Assembly (NCBI RefSeq): GCF_002216795.1
Contig: NZ_CP022316.1
Coordinates: forward strand, 806,001 to 870,000
Origin: Brachybacterium avium
GTDB taxonomy: Bacteria > Actinomycetota > Actinomycetes > Actinomycetales > Dermabacteraceae
DNA length: 64,000 bases
Reading direction: 5' to 3'
Part shown: piece by piece, positions 34,787 through 44,833 of the stretch
Layout of the letters: every line of letters starts with the position of its first letter
Numbering within the stretch: the stretch's first letter is position 1
Made by a program: the position numbers and the translations under genes
The notes under the pieces: generated by a model
Seen by the model: only the letters and a program-made list of their open reading frames with translations
Database searches by the model: none
Told to the model about the DNA's origin: nothing

Positions 34787-35843
34787 CACCGTCGCGCATC
34801 ACGTAGTCCTTACCCTCGATGCGCACCTTGCCCTTGGCCTTGGCCTCGGCCATGGAGCCGGCCTCGATGAGATGGTCGAAGGAGACGATCTCGGCCTTGA
34901 TGAAGCCGCGCTCGAAGTCGGTGTGGATGACGCCGGCAGCCTGCGGCGCAGTGGCTCCCTTAGGGATGGTCCAGGCGCGGGATTCCTTGGGGCCGGCGGT
35001 GAGGTAGGTCTGCAGGCCCAGGGTGTCGAAGCCGACGCGGGCCAGCTGGGTGAGCCCGGATTCCTCCTGGCCGGTCGATTCGAGCATCTCTGCGGCCTCG
35101 TCGTCGTCGAGCTCGATCAGCTCGGACTCGAACTTCGCATCCAGGAAGATCGCCTCGGCCGGGGCGACCAGGTTCCGCAGCGCCTGCTGCGAGGCGGTGT
35201 CCGCGAGACCTTCCTCGTCGGTGTTGAACACGTAGATGAAGGGCTTGGCGGTCATCAGCTGCAGCTCGCGCAGTGCGGCCACGTCAATGCCGGCGCCCTC
35301 GGCACCCTGGTAGAGCGTTGTGCCGGTCTCCAGCAGCGCCTTCGCCTTGATGACGTTCGGCAGCACTGCGGAGTCGACCAGGCCGCGCTTGGTGTCCTTC
35401 TCCAGGCGCTGCATCGAGTTCTCGATGGTCTGGAGGTCGGCGAGGATCAGCTCGGTGGCGATGGTCTCCATATCGTCGGACGGCGAGACCGAGCCCTCCA
35501 CCCTGGTCACGTCGGGATCGGCGAAGGCTCGGGTGACCTGGCAGATCGCGTCGGCCTCGCGGATGTTGGCGAGGAACTTGTTCCCCAGCCCCTCCCCTTC
35601 GCTGGCTCCCTTGACGATGCCGGCGATATCCACGAAGGACACCGTCGCCGGCAGCAGCTTCTGGCTGCCGAACACCGTCGCGAGCTCAGCGAGCCGCGGG
35701 TCGGGCAGCGGGACCACGCCGACGTTGGGATCGATCGTCGCGAACGGGTAGTTCGCAGCGAGGACCTCGGCGCGGGTCAGAGCGTTGAAGAGGGTGGACT
35801 TGCCGACGTTGGGCAGTCCCACGATTCCGATAGTTAGAGCCAC
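34758..35843 (-). CDS. ychF: YchF/OLA1 family ribosome-associated ATPase
   Basis: The 361-residue protein has the Obg-like P-loop [12 protein letters not shown], the G3 motif in [14 protein letters not shown] and a C-terminal TGS domain ending VVEFRFNV. YchF binds the ribosome and ATP and takes part in stress responses. The last codons are repeated twice downstream (33347 and 32593), framing toxin-antitoxin cassettes. The gene itself is intact. Confidence 0.96.
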   Translation of the reverse strand: MALTIGIVGLPNVGKSTLFNALTRAEVLAANYPFATIDPNVGVVPLPDPRLAELATVFGSQKLLPATVSFVDIAGIVKGASEGEGLGNKFLANIREADAICQVTRAFADPDVTRVEGSVSPSDDMETIATELILADLQTIENSMQRLEKDTKRGLVDSAVLPNVIKAKALLETGTTLYQGAEGAGIDVAALRELQLMTAKPFIYVFNTDEEGLADTASQQALRNLVAPAEAIFLDAKFESELIELDDDEAAEMLESTGQEESGLTQLARVGFDTLGLQTYLTAGPKESRAWTIPKGATAPQAAGVIHTDFERGFIKAEIVSFDHLIEAGSMAEAKAKGKVRIEGKDYVMRDGDVVEFRFNV

Positions 35844-35963
35844 GGGAGCTGATTCTACGGGACCCCGAGCAGCCGCACTGCTGGTCCATGGGTGATCTCG
35901 CAGACCCCGGCCGGATCAGGGCCTCGCGAGACCGGATCGCGTCCGATTCGGGCCCCGGAAGGC

Positions 35964-36788
35964 TCAGAGCCCGGCGGCCTCGGGGATAGCAGCATCGATC
36001 AGGTCGATCAGTCCGGCGCCGCTGAGCTCGCGCACCTCGGTGCTGCCCGGCAGTCCCTCCGGGGTGTCCATCGCGAGCACTGACTCGGAGGTGGCCATGA
36101 TGCTCACCTGCACCCCTGCGCCCTCTGCGTCGGATGCGGTCATCACCGTCAGCGCGCGGGTATCGGCAAGCTGCTTCGCGATCGGCTCCGCCGGGTCCTC
36201 GAGCGAGGCTGTCGGCCCCTCGAAGACCGTCCCGTCCTTCGCGCCTGCCACCTGGGCCTGGTCGATATAGCGCGCCAGGCGCTTCGGCATCGCCGAGCGG
36301 GTGGGCACGCTGAAGTGGTGGAACCCGTCCGCGGTGACGAGCTCCTCCAGGAGCCCGCCCTCCGGGAACACGTACACGGTGATCGCCGTTGACTGCTCGG
36401 CCACGCGACGGGTGAGGTTCATCAGAGCGCGGGGCGCGCTGCGCAGCGTCATCAGCCCGGCCAAGGTCCGATCCAGCTGCGCGACCCGGGGCGCCGCTGG
36501 TGCGCCCGTCGAGAGTCGGTCGCCTTCGGTCTCCGTCTGGGTGTCATCGAGCGTGACGAGCCCGCGTGCGATCAGCGAGCGCAGGGCGATGGAGGCGGAG
36601 GCCTCCTCGGCGATCTCCAGCTGCTCGAGGAACGGGGAGCCCGTCATCTGGACGGCATCGCTGCCTCCGAGCGCGACGAGCTCCTCATCGGTGAGCACGG
36701 CCAGGATCGACGGGGAGTCCGTGGCTGCGGCGAGGATCTCGAACGCACCGGCGGCATCACGTTCGGTGAACAGGGCGGGGTTGCTCAT
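35964..36788 (-). CDS. Hypothetical protein beside a WXG100-type gene
   Basis: The 274-residue soluble protein has no signal peptide. The N-terminal third contains ASIALRSLIARGLVTLD, resembling a winged-helix, and the rest is mixed alpha/beta. Size and position behind a WXG100 gene recall EspG-type chaperones of type VII secretion, but I see no clear family signature. It lies 79 bases downstream of the WXG gene on the same strand and is probably co-transcribed. Confidence 0.55.
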   Translation of the reverse strand: MSNPALFTERDAAGAFEILAAATDSPSILAVLTDEELVALGGSDAVQMTGSPFLEQLEIAEEASASIALRSLIARGLVTLDDTQTETEGDRLSTGAPAAPRVAQLDRTLAGLMTLRSAPRALMNLTRRVAEQSTAITVYVFPEGGLLEELVTADGFHHFSVPTRSAMPKRLARYIDQAQVAGAKDGTVFEGPTASLEDPAEPIAKQLADTRALTVMTASDAEGAGVQVSIMATSESVLAMDTPEGLPGSTEVRELSGAGLIDLIDAAIPEAAGL

Positions 36789-36867
36789 GGCGGCATCCTA
36801 GGGGGAATCTCGAGCCTGCCGGAACGGCGGGCGGGGTGTATGCAGAGCGGATCAGCGGGTCACGCGG

Positions 36868-37956
36868 TCAGAACCCGAAGGCGTCCCCGAGCTTGCCCAG
36901 ACCATCACTCACCGTGGAGGCGACGTTGTTGACCCCTTCGGAGACGGCGCTCGCGGCGTTGCCCACCGCGTCACTGACCGTCGAGGCGGTGTCCGCGGCG
37001 AAGTTCCCGACGTTTGAGACGGTATCCGCAGCGAAGTTCCCGACGGCTGAAGCGGCGTTGCCGACGGTGCTGGTGATGCCATCCCAGTTCTCGTAGACCA
37101 GCTTGCCGATGTCCATCCCAGCGGAGACGAGACCGACTCCCGCACCGATCGCGCCCAGCACGGGCGCTGCGGGGCCGGTGAACGGCGCGGCGATCAGCAG
37201 CGCGCCGCTGGCCGTGGAGAGGATGCCGCTGGTCCGGTCGTACCAGTTGTCAGCGGTCGCGGTCTGATGGATACCGAGGCCCAGGTCCAGGAAGGGCAGG
37301 GCCTTGCCGATGCCCTTGCCGGCCGTCTTGAGCCACGGGGCGACGTCATCGAGCTTGTTGAGGTGCTGCAGCGGTTCGAAGTTGCCGATCGATGAAGGGA
37401 GCCCCAGCTTCCCGAGCAGCTTCTCGGCCCCGGCCTGCCAGCCCTTGCCGCCCTTGAACAGCTCGTCGAGGTAGGACTGCTTCCACAGCCCTTCGAGGCC
37501 GTGCCGGGCGAGGTCCGCGATCTCATCTGTTGCGGAGGGGATCCTCGCGAGGTAATCGGCGAGCGACTTGATCCCCTTGTAGGTCTTCTGGCCCTTGTTC
37601 ACCAGGTCCATGAGGAATCCCAGGGGGCTGAAGGGCTCCTCGGCCGTCCCCTGCCCGGTGCTGCCGTCGGAGCCGCCCTCTCCGCCTTCACTCGAGACCG
37701 CATCCTGCTCCTCGGCGTGCTCGCGCAGGTCCTGGACACGTCCGGTCAGCTCTTCTGAACGCAGCTGGAACAGGGTCGAGGCCCCGCTGGACCAGGACTC
37801 GCGGAAGCTCTCCGCATCGGTGCCGCGCCAGATCTCCTCGTTCATGACCAGCGGCTCCAGGGTGTCCCGGAGGCTGAGCAGCGCCTGCGCCTGCTGCGCC
37901 ACGCGTTCGGAATGCGCGCGAAGCGCTTCGGTGTCCGCCCCCATGAAGCCGTTCAT
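36868..37956 (-). CDS. WXG100-type large protein with repetitive glycine-zipper C-terminus
   Basis: The 362-residue protein has an N-terminal helical hairpin of about 95 residues with the WxG turn at Trp43-Gly45 (IWRGTDAESFRESW). An acidic linker EGGEGGSDGSTGQG is followed by a helical middle and a hydrophobic ASGALLIAAPFTGPAAP region. The last 70 residues repeat VGNAASAV and NFAADT-like units. It is probably a type VII secretion substrate or a toxin carrier. No secretion ATPase lies in the window. Confidence 0.68.
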   Translation of the reverse strand: MNGFMGADTEALRAHSERVAQQAQALLSLRDTLEPLVMNEEIWRGTDAESFRESWSSGASTLFQLRSEELTGRVQDLREHAEEQDAVSSEGGEGGSDGSTGQGTAEEPFSPLGFLMDLVNKGQKTYKGIKSLADYLARIPSATDEIADLARHGLEGLWKQSYLDELFKGGKGWQAGAEKLLGKLGLPSSIGNFEPLQHLNKLDDVAPWLKTAGKGIGKALPFLDLGLGIHQTATADNWYDRTSGILSTASGALLIAAPFTGPAAPVLGAIGAGVGLVSAGMDIGKLVYENWDGITSTVGNAASAVGNFAADTVSNVGNFAADTASTVSDAVGNAASAVSEGVNNVASTVSDGLGKLGDAFGF

Positions 37957-38106
37957 ATCCACCCTCAGACTCGCCCGCCACGTGTATCGGGCGAGTCGAG
38001 CTCGCCCTTCGGCTCCACCGTAGGACGCAGCGGAGAGGAGCGCGATGGGGAGAACTGCCCATGCCGTGCCGAGCCTGCTGTGGCGCCCGTTTCCTAGACT
38101 CCTCGC

Positions 38107-38514
38107 ATGACCTCCACCCGCGCCTCCATGTCCTATGCCACCGCCCTGAACCGCAATGAGCTGTTCGAGAGCCCGGGGCTGCGCCGCGACATCCCCGCAC
38201 TGCTCCATCCCGAGGAGGAGGTCCTGCTGGTGCTGCCGGGCGTCGCGGGCGACTTCCCCGACGTGATGATCGCGACCGCCGATCGCTTCCTCCTGGCCTC
38301 GGTCGCGGGGCCTCTCAAGAGGTCCAAGATCAAGAAGGAGGTCCCCGCCGCCCAGGTCACCGGGGCCCGGTACCGCTCGGGGCTTTTCTCGCGGATGCGG
38401 GTGGCCACCGCCGCGGGCGGCGAGATCACGATGGTGCCGAATCGCAAGGCCGACGCCGAGCGCTTCGCCCATGAGTTCGAGCACCTGATCCGCACCGGGT
38501 CGCTTCCCCGCTGA
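38107..38514 (+). CDS. PH-domain (YokE-like) protein
   Basis: The 135-residue protein is built of short strands typical of bacterial PH-like domains. It includes VMIATADRFLLASV, a basic KRSKIKKEVP and ITMVPNRKADAERFAHEF at the C-terminal helix. Such domains are widespread and of unknown ligand. It lies divergently from the WXG gene. Confidence 0.65.
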   Translation: MTSTRASMSYATALNRNELFESPGLRRDIPALLHPEEEVLLVLPGVAGDFPDVMIATADRFLLASVAGPLKRSKIKKEVPAAQVTGARYRSGLFSRMRVATAAGGEITMVPNRKADAERFAHEFEHLIRTGSLPR

Positions 38515-38535
38515 GCACGGACTGCGGGCGAGCCC

Positions 38536-39186
38536 TCAGTACGCGAGGGAGAAGCGCATCCGGTGATGCGCCGGCGTCTCGATCTCGTCGATGACCGCGA
38601 GAGCGAGATCCGCACCGGAGAGGCGCGATTCGCCCTCAGCGTCGCTCAGCAGCACATCCCCGCCGATGCGGTAGGAGCCGGTGGCCTCACCCGGGGCATA
38701 GTTGCCGAAGCCCGCCGCGGGGCTCACGTAGAACCAGTCCAGGCCCTCGCCAGAGGCACGGAGATCCTCGAGGACAGCACCGAGCTCGCGAGCCTCGTCA
38801 GCGAACTCCGCGGGGAAGTCGGGGATGTCCACGAGCAACGGACCGCCCGGGGCGACCTGCAGCGATCCTGCACCGCCGATGACGCCGAGGCGCACTCCCT
38901 GCTCAGCGGCGAGGCGCGCAAGCATCACGTAGGCGCTGCGCAGCACGCCGGGCGCCGCGAGGTCACCGCGAGGCGAGGAGGTGGCGATGACGACGTCGGC
39001 TCCGGTGAGCACCTCCTGCAGCAACGCCTCCTCGCGCAGGTCTCCCGCGCGGTGGCTGGCACCGTCCGGCAGGGAGGCCGGGGTGCTGCGACTGACGGCG
39101 AGGACGTTGTGACCGCGACGCGCAGCTTCGGCGACGAGATGGCCGCCTGCATATCCGGTGCCGCCGAGAATGATGATGCGAGACAT
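38536..39186 (-). CDS. NAD(P)H-binding short-chain-like reductase (YwnB type)
   Basis: The 216-residue protein begins with the nucleotide-binding IIILGGTGYAGGHLVAEA. It contains VIATSSPRGD and ends with a substrate region including DWFYVSPAAGFG. Members of this atypical SDR group bind NADPH and act on flavins or small quinones. It is divergent from an HxlR regulator gene, a common pairing for redox stress genes. The start at MSRIIIL carries a plausible AGGAGAG ribosome site. Confidence 0.85.
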   Translation of the reverse strand: MSRIIILGGTGYAGGHLVAEAARRGHNVLAVSRSTPASLPDGASHRAGDLREEALLQEVLTGADVVIATSSPRGDLAAPGVLRSAYVMLARLAAEQGVRLGVIGGAGSLQVAPGGPLLVDIPDFPAEFADEARELGAVLEDLRASGEGLDWFYVSPAAGFGNYAPGEATGSYRIGGDVLLSDAEGESRLSGADLALAVIDEIETPAHHRMRFSLAY

Positions 39187-39280
39187 GCTCTCTCCTTCTG
39201 GCACCCCCGGGGTGCCGTCTTCGATGTGGGGGCGGGAGCGCCCCTGTCCACCCTTCATGGGATGGACCTTGATGCTCACT

Positions 39281-39293
39281 TTAGGTAACCTAG
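39281..39293. promoter_or_regulatory. Inverted repeat in the divergent hxlR/reductase promoter
   Basis: TTAGGT-A-ACCTAG is an almost perfect inverted repeat in the 222-base gap between the divergent reductase and HxlR genes. HxlR proteins bind such symmetric sites between the genes they control. It also may overlap a promoter element. Inferred from symmetry and position. Confidence 0.45.
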
Positions 39294-39408
39294 TCTCTGT
39301 GGGGAAGTAGGCACTTTGCAGTAACCGGCACTCTGCGCCGGATCCCACTGCCCACCGATCCCTCTCCACCCCGATCCGTACTGGACCCCCAGCGGAGGAG
39401 CCGCCACC

Positions 39409-39771
39409 ATGTCCCTGTTCGACTACGACCCCTACGCCCGCGGCTGCGCCTCACGCCAGCTGCTGGACCGGATCGGTGATCGCTGGACCGTGCTGCTGAT
39501 CAGCACCCTCGAGGATGGCCCGCACCGCTTCTCGGAGCTCTCCCGCCGGGTCGACGGGATCTCCCAGAAGATGCTCACCCAGACTCTTCGTGCCCTCGAG
39601 GCCGACGGTCTGGTGCGGCGCACTGCCTACCCGGAGATCCCGCCGCGCGTCGAGTACGAGCTCACCGCGCTGGGCCGCTCACTGCTGGAGCCGCTCCAGG
39701 CACTGGTCAGCTGGGCACGGGAACACATGGGCGAGGTGCAGGCCTCCCGTGAGGATGCCCGGGCCGGCTGA
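39409..39771 (+). CDS. HxlR-family winged-helix transcription regulator
   Basis: The 120-residue protein has the HxlR pattern. It opens with a cysteine in RGCASRQLLD, then DRWTVLLISTL, an FSELSRRVDGISQKMLTQTLR recognition region, and LVRRTAYPEIPPRVEYELT as the wing. The N-terminal cysteine serves as a redox or electrophile sensor in several family members. It is divergent from the reductase gene it probably controls. A GGAGGAG site precedes the ATG. Confidence 0.93.
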   Translation: MSLFDYDPYARGCASRQLLDRIGDRWTVLLISTLEDGPHRFSELSRRVDGISQKMLTQTLRALEADGLVRRTAYPEIPPRVEYELTALGRSLLEPLQALVSWAREHMGEVQASREDARAG

Positions 39772-39876
39772 GCGTCCTCACCCGGCAGCGTCTCTGTGTC
39801 GCCTCCGGGCCCGTGCTCACGGCGCCTGCGGGCGTGGCGGCGTCCGTCTGTCGCACCCTCGTGGTGTGCTGTGACC

Positions 39877-41087
39877 ATGAGCGGAACACAGATGCTCCTG
39901 CTGGGTCTGCTGCTCGGTGCGGTGCTGGGCGCGGTCGTGACCTGGCAGCTGCTGCGCGAGCGGGCCCGGGCCCTTGTGGAGAGCCGGCGAGCCGAGGCCG
40001 ATGCCGCCGGGCAGCTGCTGCGGCTGGCGGACGAACGCTACGAACGGGATTCCGCACGTCGGGATGCGGCGGAGGAGGAGCGCGAGGCTGACCTGCAGCG
40101 CACCCTCGCCCCGATCACCGCGACGCTCAGCCATCTCGAGCGCTCGCTCGCCCGCTCGGAAGCGGCCCGGATCGATGCGGAGGGGGCGCTTCGCTCGCAT
40201 CTGTCCCAGCTCGCCCAGCGCGCCCAGTCGCTCGAGTCCGGCACCAGCGCGCTCACGGCCGCGCTGCGCTCCCCCACCACCCGTGGTCGCTGGGGCGAAG
40301 TGCAGCTGCGGCGAATCGTCGAAGCCGCCGGGATGCTCGAGCATGTCGACTTCACCGAGCAGCTCAGCGGCGTGCGCGCGGATGGGGAGGCCGGCCAGCG
40401 CCCCGACCTCGTGGTGCACCTGGCTGGGGATCGCCACGTGGTGATCGACGCGAAGGCTCCGATGGATGCCTACCTCGATGCGACCGAGGAGACCGACGCG
40501 GACCGGGCCGCAGCCCGACGGAGATCCCACGCCAAGGCGCTGCGCCATCACATGACCGTGATCTCCGCGAAGGCGTACTGGAAGGCGCTCGGCGACTCCC
40601 CGAGTTCACGGTGCTGTTCGTGCCGAGCGATGGGGTGCTCGCCGCAGCCTTGGAGACGGATCCGGGCCTGCTCGAGGACGCCTTCCGGCGGGACGTGGTG
40701 ATCGCCTCCCCCGCCACTCTCGTCGCACTGCTGCGCACCGTCGCCCACACCTGGCGCACCGATGCCCTGAACCGGGACGCTCGCGAGGTGCTCGCGACGG
40801 GCCGCCAGCTGCACCACCGGCTCGGCACGTTCACCGGGCACCTCGGCAAGGTGGGCCGTTCCCTGGACTCCTCTGTCGCCGCGTTCAACGAGGCCGTCGG
40901 CTCGCTGCAGTCACGGGTGATGGTCAGCGCACGCCGCTTCGAGGAGCTCGGGCTGAGCGGGACGGCGCTGGACGACGTCGAGCAGCTCACCCGGCGTACC
41001 CGCACCCTCGAGGACTCCGAGTTCGCCGAGCTCGCCGATCCCGGCTCCGAAACGGCCGTCGAACGGGCACACCGCACCGCCGGCTGA
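39877..41087 (+). pseudogene. rmuC: RmuC DNA-recombination protein, frameshifted
   Basis: The first frame has an N-terminal membrane helix (LLLGLLLGAVLGAVVTW), a coiled coil, and the RmuC core (RGRWGEVQLRRIVE, VVIDAKAPMDAYL). It is intact to KALGDSP. It then shifts; the other frame continues LFVPSDGVLAAALE and runs to the stop at 41087. One extra C in the four-C run at 40598-40601 restores SPEFTVLFVPSD and a protein of about 403 residues. RmuC limits DNA rearrangement between repeats. Mutation or homopolymer error. Confidence 0.85.
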
Positions 41088-41289
41088 CGGAGCTACGGCT
41101 CAGCGCCGTCACCAAGGTGGCGACTGCCTCCTTCGCCACGTCCATACGAGTGCGGACGCCCGCACCGCATCGTCGGCCCCATCGAGCCGTAGACATCGAA
41201 GACCAGCACGGATGGCGCAGTGCGGCCGGTGTCGACCCCCTCGGCCCGCGAGCGAGGGAGCGCCGCCGGAGCGAGCTGCGCTGCCTGGC

Positions 41290-42294
41290 TCAGGATTCGG
41301 CGGTCGCACCCTCGCCGGTGGGCTTGGTGCGGCTGTCGCTCACGCCCCGGTTCTTCATCTCCTGGCGCAGCTCGCGCGGGAGGGAGAACATGAGGTCCTC
41401 GGTGGCGGTGCGCACCGGCTTCACGTCCCCAAAGCCGCGCTCGGCGAGAACGTTCAGCAGCTGCTGGACCAGCACGTCCGGCACCGAGGCCCCGGAGGTC
41501 ACGCCGACGGTCCCGACGCCGTCGAACCATTCGTCACGCAGCTCATGGATCGAGTCGATGCGGTGGGAGGCCTTGGCCCCGGCCTGCTTGGCGACCTCCA
41601 TCAGGCGCACGGAGTTCGAGGAGTTCGGTGAGCCCACCACCAGCACCAGATCCGCGTCCGGGGCGATCTTCTTGATCGCGACCTGACGGTTCTGGGTGGC
41701 ATAGCAGATGTCATCGCTGGGCGGGGACTGCAGCGTCGGGAAGCGCTCGCGGAGCTTGTCGACCGTCTCCATCGTCTCGTCGACGCTGAGCGTGGTCTGC
41801 GAGAGCCACACGACCTTCTCGGGATCACGGACGGTGACCTTGTCGACGTCGTCCGGGGAGTTGACGATCTGCACGTGATCGGGGGCCTCGCCCGCGGTCC
41901 CCTCGACCTCCTCGTGGCCGGTATGGCCCACCAGCAGGATGTCGTAGTCCTGGCGGGCGAAGCGCACCGCCTCCATGTGGACCTTGGTGACCAGGGGGCA
42001 GGTGGCGTCGATGGTGCGGAGGTTGCGCTCCTCGGCCATCTCGCGGACCTTCGGCGAGATGCCGTGGGCGGAGAAGATGACCAGCGACCCCTCCGGGATC
42101 TCGTCGACCTCCTCGACGAACACGGCGCCCTTCTCCTTGAGGCCGTCCACCACGAACTTGTTGTGGACGATCTCGTGCCGCACGTAGACGGTCTCGTCGT
42201 AGTGCTCCAGGGCGCGTTCGACGGCGACCACGGCACGGTCGACTCCCGCGCAGTAGCCGCGCGGCTCGGCAAGAAGGACGGTCCCGGTGCTCAC
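41290..42294 (-). CDS. ispH: IspH/LytB, HMB-PP reductase (non-mevalonate isoprenoid pathway)
   Basis: The 334-residue protein has three conserved cysteines for the 4Fe-4S cluster, Cys15 ([10 protein letters not shown]), Cys99 ([12 protein letters not shown]) and Cys197 ([11 protein letters not shown]). It carries the SAHGIS and TGHEEVEGT motifs and the serine/asparagine loop [13 protein letters not shown]. It makes IPP and DMAPP from HMB-PP. The start is GTG at 42294, preceded by GGGGGA. It is divergent from xseA. A longer upstream extension is rejected because it lacks family similarity. Confidence 0.97.
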   Translation of the reverse strand: MSTGTVLLAEPRGYCAGVDRAVVAVERALEHYDETVYVRHEIVHNKFVVDGLKEKGAVFVEEVDEIPEGSLVIFSAHGISPKVREMAEERNLRTIDATCPLVTKVHMEAVRFARQDYDILLVGHTGHEEVEGTAGEAPDHVQIVNSPDDVDKVTVRDPEKVVWLSQTTLSVDETMETVDKLRERFPTLQSPPSDDICYATQNRQVAIKKIAPDADLVLVVGSPNSSNSVRLMEVAKQAGAKASHRIDSIHELRDEWFDGVGTVGVTSGASVPDVLVQQLLNVLAERGFGDVKPVRTATEDLMFSLPRELRQEMKNRGVSDSRTKPTGEGATAES

Positions 42295-42429
42295 TCCCCC
42301 ATCGTAGGAGCGGAAGCGACCTGGCGGGCGAGCCGTAGGGCAAGACTCACCATCCCTCCACAGGGCGCCCGCATCCACAGCTCCGCCCGTCGGCCGCGAG
42401 CTGTCGGGAGCTCGTGCCAGAGTGGACCC

Positions 42430-43788
42430 ATGACGCAGACCCCTCACGGCCAGGATGCGGACCCCGCCGCATCCCCGCGGCCCGCCCCCGCCGCCACCGC
42501 TGCGCAGACCACGGCGGAGAATCCCTGGCCGCTGCGGCAGCTGTCGGTGAAGGTCGGGGAGTACGTGGCTCGGATGTCGCCGCTGTGGGTCGAGGGCGAG
42601 ATCGTCCAGCTCAACCGCCGCCCCGGGGCGGGGCTGAGCTTCATGACCCTGCGGGACGTCGATGTGGACATGTCCTTCTCCGTGCCGATCCGGGAGCACG
42701 TGCTGCGCGCCCTGCCGGTCGAGCCGGTCGCCGGGGCACGCGTGGTCGTCCATGCGAAGCCGACGTTCTGGACCAAGCGCGGCAGCCTCCAGCTCGAGGC
42801 CGACGACATCCGCCCGGTCGGTCTGGGCGAGCTGCTGGCCCGGCTCGAACAGCTCAAGCGCGTGCTCTCCGCCGAGGGGCTGTTCGCCTCCTCCCGCAAG
42901 CAGCCGCTGCCCTTCCTGCCGCGCACGGTCGGACTGATCTGCGGGCGCGAATCCGCCGCGGAGCGCGACGTGGTCGTCAACGCCCGCCGTCGCTGGCCGG
43001 CGGTGCAGTTCGAGATCCGCGAGGTCGCGGTGCAGGGCACGAAGGCGGTGCGGGAGGTCTCCGCGGCACTGCGCGAGCTGGACGGGCTCGAGCACGTCGA
43101 TGTCATCATCATCTCCCGCGGCGGCGGCTCCCTCGAGGATCTCCTCCCCTTCTCCGATGAACAGCTCACCCGCCTGGTCGCAGGGGCGAGGACCCCGATC
43201 GTCTCCGCGATCGGTCACGAGGTCGACACCCCGCTGATCGATCTCGCCGCGGATGTGCGCGCCTCCACCCCCACGGACGCCGCCAAGCGCGTGGTCCCCG
43301 ACATCATCGCCGAGGTCGAGCAGCTGGAGCTGGGACGCACCCGGCTGCGAGCCGCGGTCCGGGCCCGGATCGAACGGGAGCAGTCGGCGCTGGACGCCAT
43401 GCGCTCCCGGCCCGTGCTGGAGAACCCCTCCACGATCCTCGCCGGCCGCGCCGACGAGGTCCGTTCGCGGATCGCCCTGGCGCGCACCCTGATCGGCTCC
43501 CGGTTGGACCGGGCGGCCGACGAGGTCGACCATCTGGGCCGGCAGGTGCGCTCCCTGAGCCCACTGGCGACCCTCGAACGCGGCTACGCCGTGGTCCAAG
43601 ATGCGCAGGGCACGATCATCCGCTCCCCCGACCAGCCCGGCGTCGGCCAGCCGCTCTCGGTGCGGGTGGCCGGGGGTCGCTTCGGCGTGGAGCGCGCCGA
43701 GTCCGATCCGTACAGCCCACCGACACAGCCCCCTGACCCCGACCCGCCGCGACAGCCCGCACGGCCCGACCCCATCGAGGAGCCCTGA
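42430..43788 (+). CDS. xseA: Exodeoxyribonuclease VII large subunit
   Basis: The 452-residue protein has an N-terminal OB fold ([13 protein letters not shown]). The catalytic domain follows, with [27 protein letters not shown] and [13 protein letters not shown] long C-terminal coiled coil ends in a proline-rich tail. With XseB it degrades single-stranded DNA from both ends. Its TGA overlaps the xseB ATG by one base. Confidence 0.97.
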   Translation: MTQTPHGQDADPAASPRPAPAATAAQTTAENPWPLRQLSVKVGEYVARMSPLWVEGEIVQLNRRPGAGLSFMTLRDVDVDMSFSVPIREHVLRALPVEPVAGARVVVHAKPTFWTKRGSLQLEADDIRPVGLGELLARLEQLKRVLSAEGLFASSRKQPLPFLPRTVGLICGRESAAERDVVVNARRRWPAVQFEIREVAVQGTKAVREVSAALRELDGLEHVDVIIISRGGGSLEDLLPFSDEQLTRLVAGARTPIVSAIGHEVDTPLIDLAADVRASTPTDAAKRVVPDIIAEVEQLELGRTRLRAAVRARIEREQSALDAMRSRPVLENPSTILAGRADEVRSRIALARTLIGSRLDRAADEVDHLGRQVRSLSPLATLERGYAVVQDAQGTIIRSPDQPGVGQPLSVRVAGGRFGVERAESDPYSPPTQPPDPDPPRQPARPDPIEEP

Positions 43789-44132
43789 TGACCCCGCACA
43801 GCACGCCCGAGACCGACCTGGACACCGCCGAGGACGGCAGCGGCACCGCACGTTCCGGTCCCGTCACCCCCGCCGAGGGCGCACAGCCGCTGCCGGCGGA
43901 CATCGCCGAGCTCTCCTATGAGGCCGCGCGAGACCAGCTCGTCGAGGTGGTGCGGCGCCTGGAATCCGGGCAGGGCGGGCTCGAGGACTCGATCGGGCTG
44001 TGGGAGCGCGGGGAGATGCTCGCCCGCCGCTGCCAGCAGTGGCTGGACGGTGCCCGCGAGCGGTTGGACGATGCAGTGGCGGCCCGCCGTTCCGCGGACG
44101 CCTCGGACTCCTCGAGCTCCTCGGTGCAGTAG
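43788..44132 (+). CDS. xseB: Exodeoxyribonuclease VII small subunit
   Basis: The 114-residue protein has a disordered acidic N-terminus, then the family pattern [20 protein letters not shown], with [18 protein letters not shown]. This helical pair coats the XseA coiled coil. The start overlaps the xseA stop (TGATG), which guarantees coupled synthesis. Confidence 0.95.
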   Translation: MTPHSTPETDLDTAEDGSGTARSGPVTPAEGAQPLPADIAELSYEAARDQLVEVVRRLESGQGGLEDSIGLWERGEMLARRCQQWLDGARERLDDAVAARRSADASDSSSSSVQ

Positions 44133-44152
44133 CCACCGCCGCCGGAGACGGT

Positions 44153-44833
44153 TCAGCCGAGCGAGACGATCGCCGCGCGGGCGAACTGCTCCAGCGCTGA
44201 CCGGTCCGCGTCGCCATGGACCACGAAGCCCCACTCCTCGCCCTCGCAGGCGATGCCATGCTCCGTCGATCCCTGCTCACCGCCGCGCAGCAGGCTGCAC
44301 GCGGCACCCTCGAGCTGGAACTCCTCCTCGACGGCGCTGCCCGGGATCGCCGAGGAGAGCATCGGGGCTCCGAGCTCGGACTCCTCGACCAGGGTGACCA
44401 GCTGCCCCTCCGGCGAGGAGTATTCGATGGTCCATCGCGGGTTCGCGCCGGCGGTGTACCGAGCTGACCGCTCGGCCCATCCCTCGTCCACGGCGGGCAC
44501 CGCGACCGGGAAGGGAGCTACTCCACTGGCACGTTCCGCGCTCGCAGCGACATCCAGCTCCGAGTTCGCCAGCGGCTCCCTCTCCGCATCGCTGCCCACA
44601 CCGAAGAAGGCGATGCCGACGACGACCACCACCGCCATCGTCAGGACCAGCGCCCACACCATGTTGCGCAGGACCGTGTTCTTCCGCGACGGCAGCTCGT
44701 ACGCGGACTTCGGCTGCGGAGCGGGCTCGACGAGCTGCGGCTCAGGCTCAACGGGCGATGGGGCGGGCTGCTCGGACAGCGCGGCCGGCGTCCGCTGCGG
44801 CGCCTCAGAGGTCTCGTGGTCGGCATCATGCAT
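44153..44833 (-). CDS. DUF4245 family membrane protein
   Basis: The 226-residue protein has a long Pro/Glu-rich cytoplasmic tail, one membrane helix (MVWALVLTMAVVVVVGIAFF) and an extracytoplasmic domain with two cysteines (AACSLLRG, GIACEGEEW) that could pair. DUF4245 proteins are actinobacterial and of unknown role. They are often found close to xseAB, as here. It converges on xseB, with 20 bases between the stop codons. Confidence 0.85.
   Translation of the reverse strand: MHDADHETSEAPQRTPAALSEQPAPSPVEPEPQLVEPAPQPKSAYELPSRKNTVLRNMVWALVLTMAVVVVVGIAFFGVGSDAEREPLANSELDVAASAERASGVAPFPVAVPAVDEGWAERSARYTAGANPRWTIEYSSPEGQLVTLVEESELGAPMLSSAIPGSAVEEEFQLEGAACSLLRGGEQGSTEHGIACEGEEWGFVVHGDADRSALEQFARAAIVSLG

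Noticed and set aside
40590-40610. Programmed ribosomal frameshifting as a cause of the broken frames
   Set aside because: The affected genes are unrelated, and their families are not known to use frameshifting. No slippery heptamer plus pseudoknot is apparent.
41875-42429. In-frame extension of xseA upstream of 42430
   Set aside because: It lies antisense to ispH and has no relation to the OB-fold start of XseA.
42295-43851. In-frame extension of ispH far upstream
   Set aside because: It runs antisense through xseA and shows no IspH similarity; the conserved N-terminus begins at the GTG at 42294.
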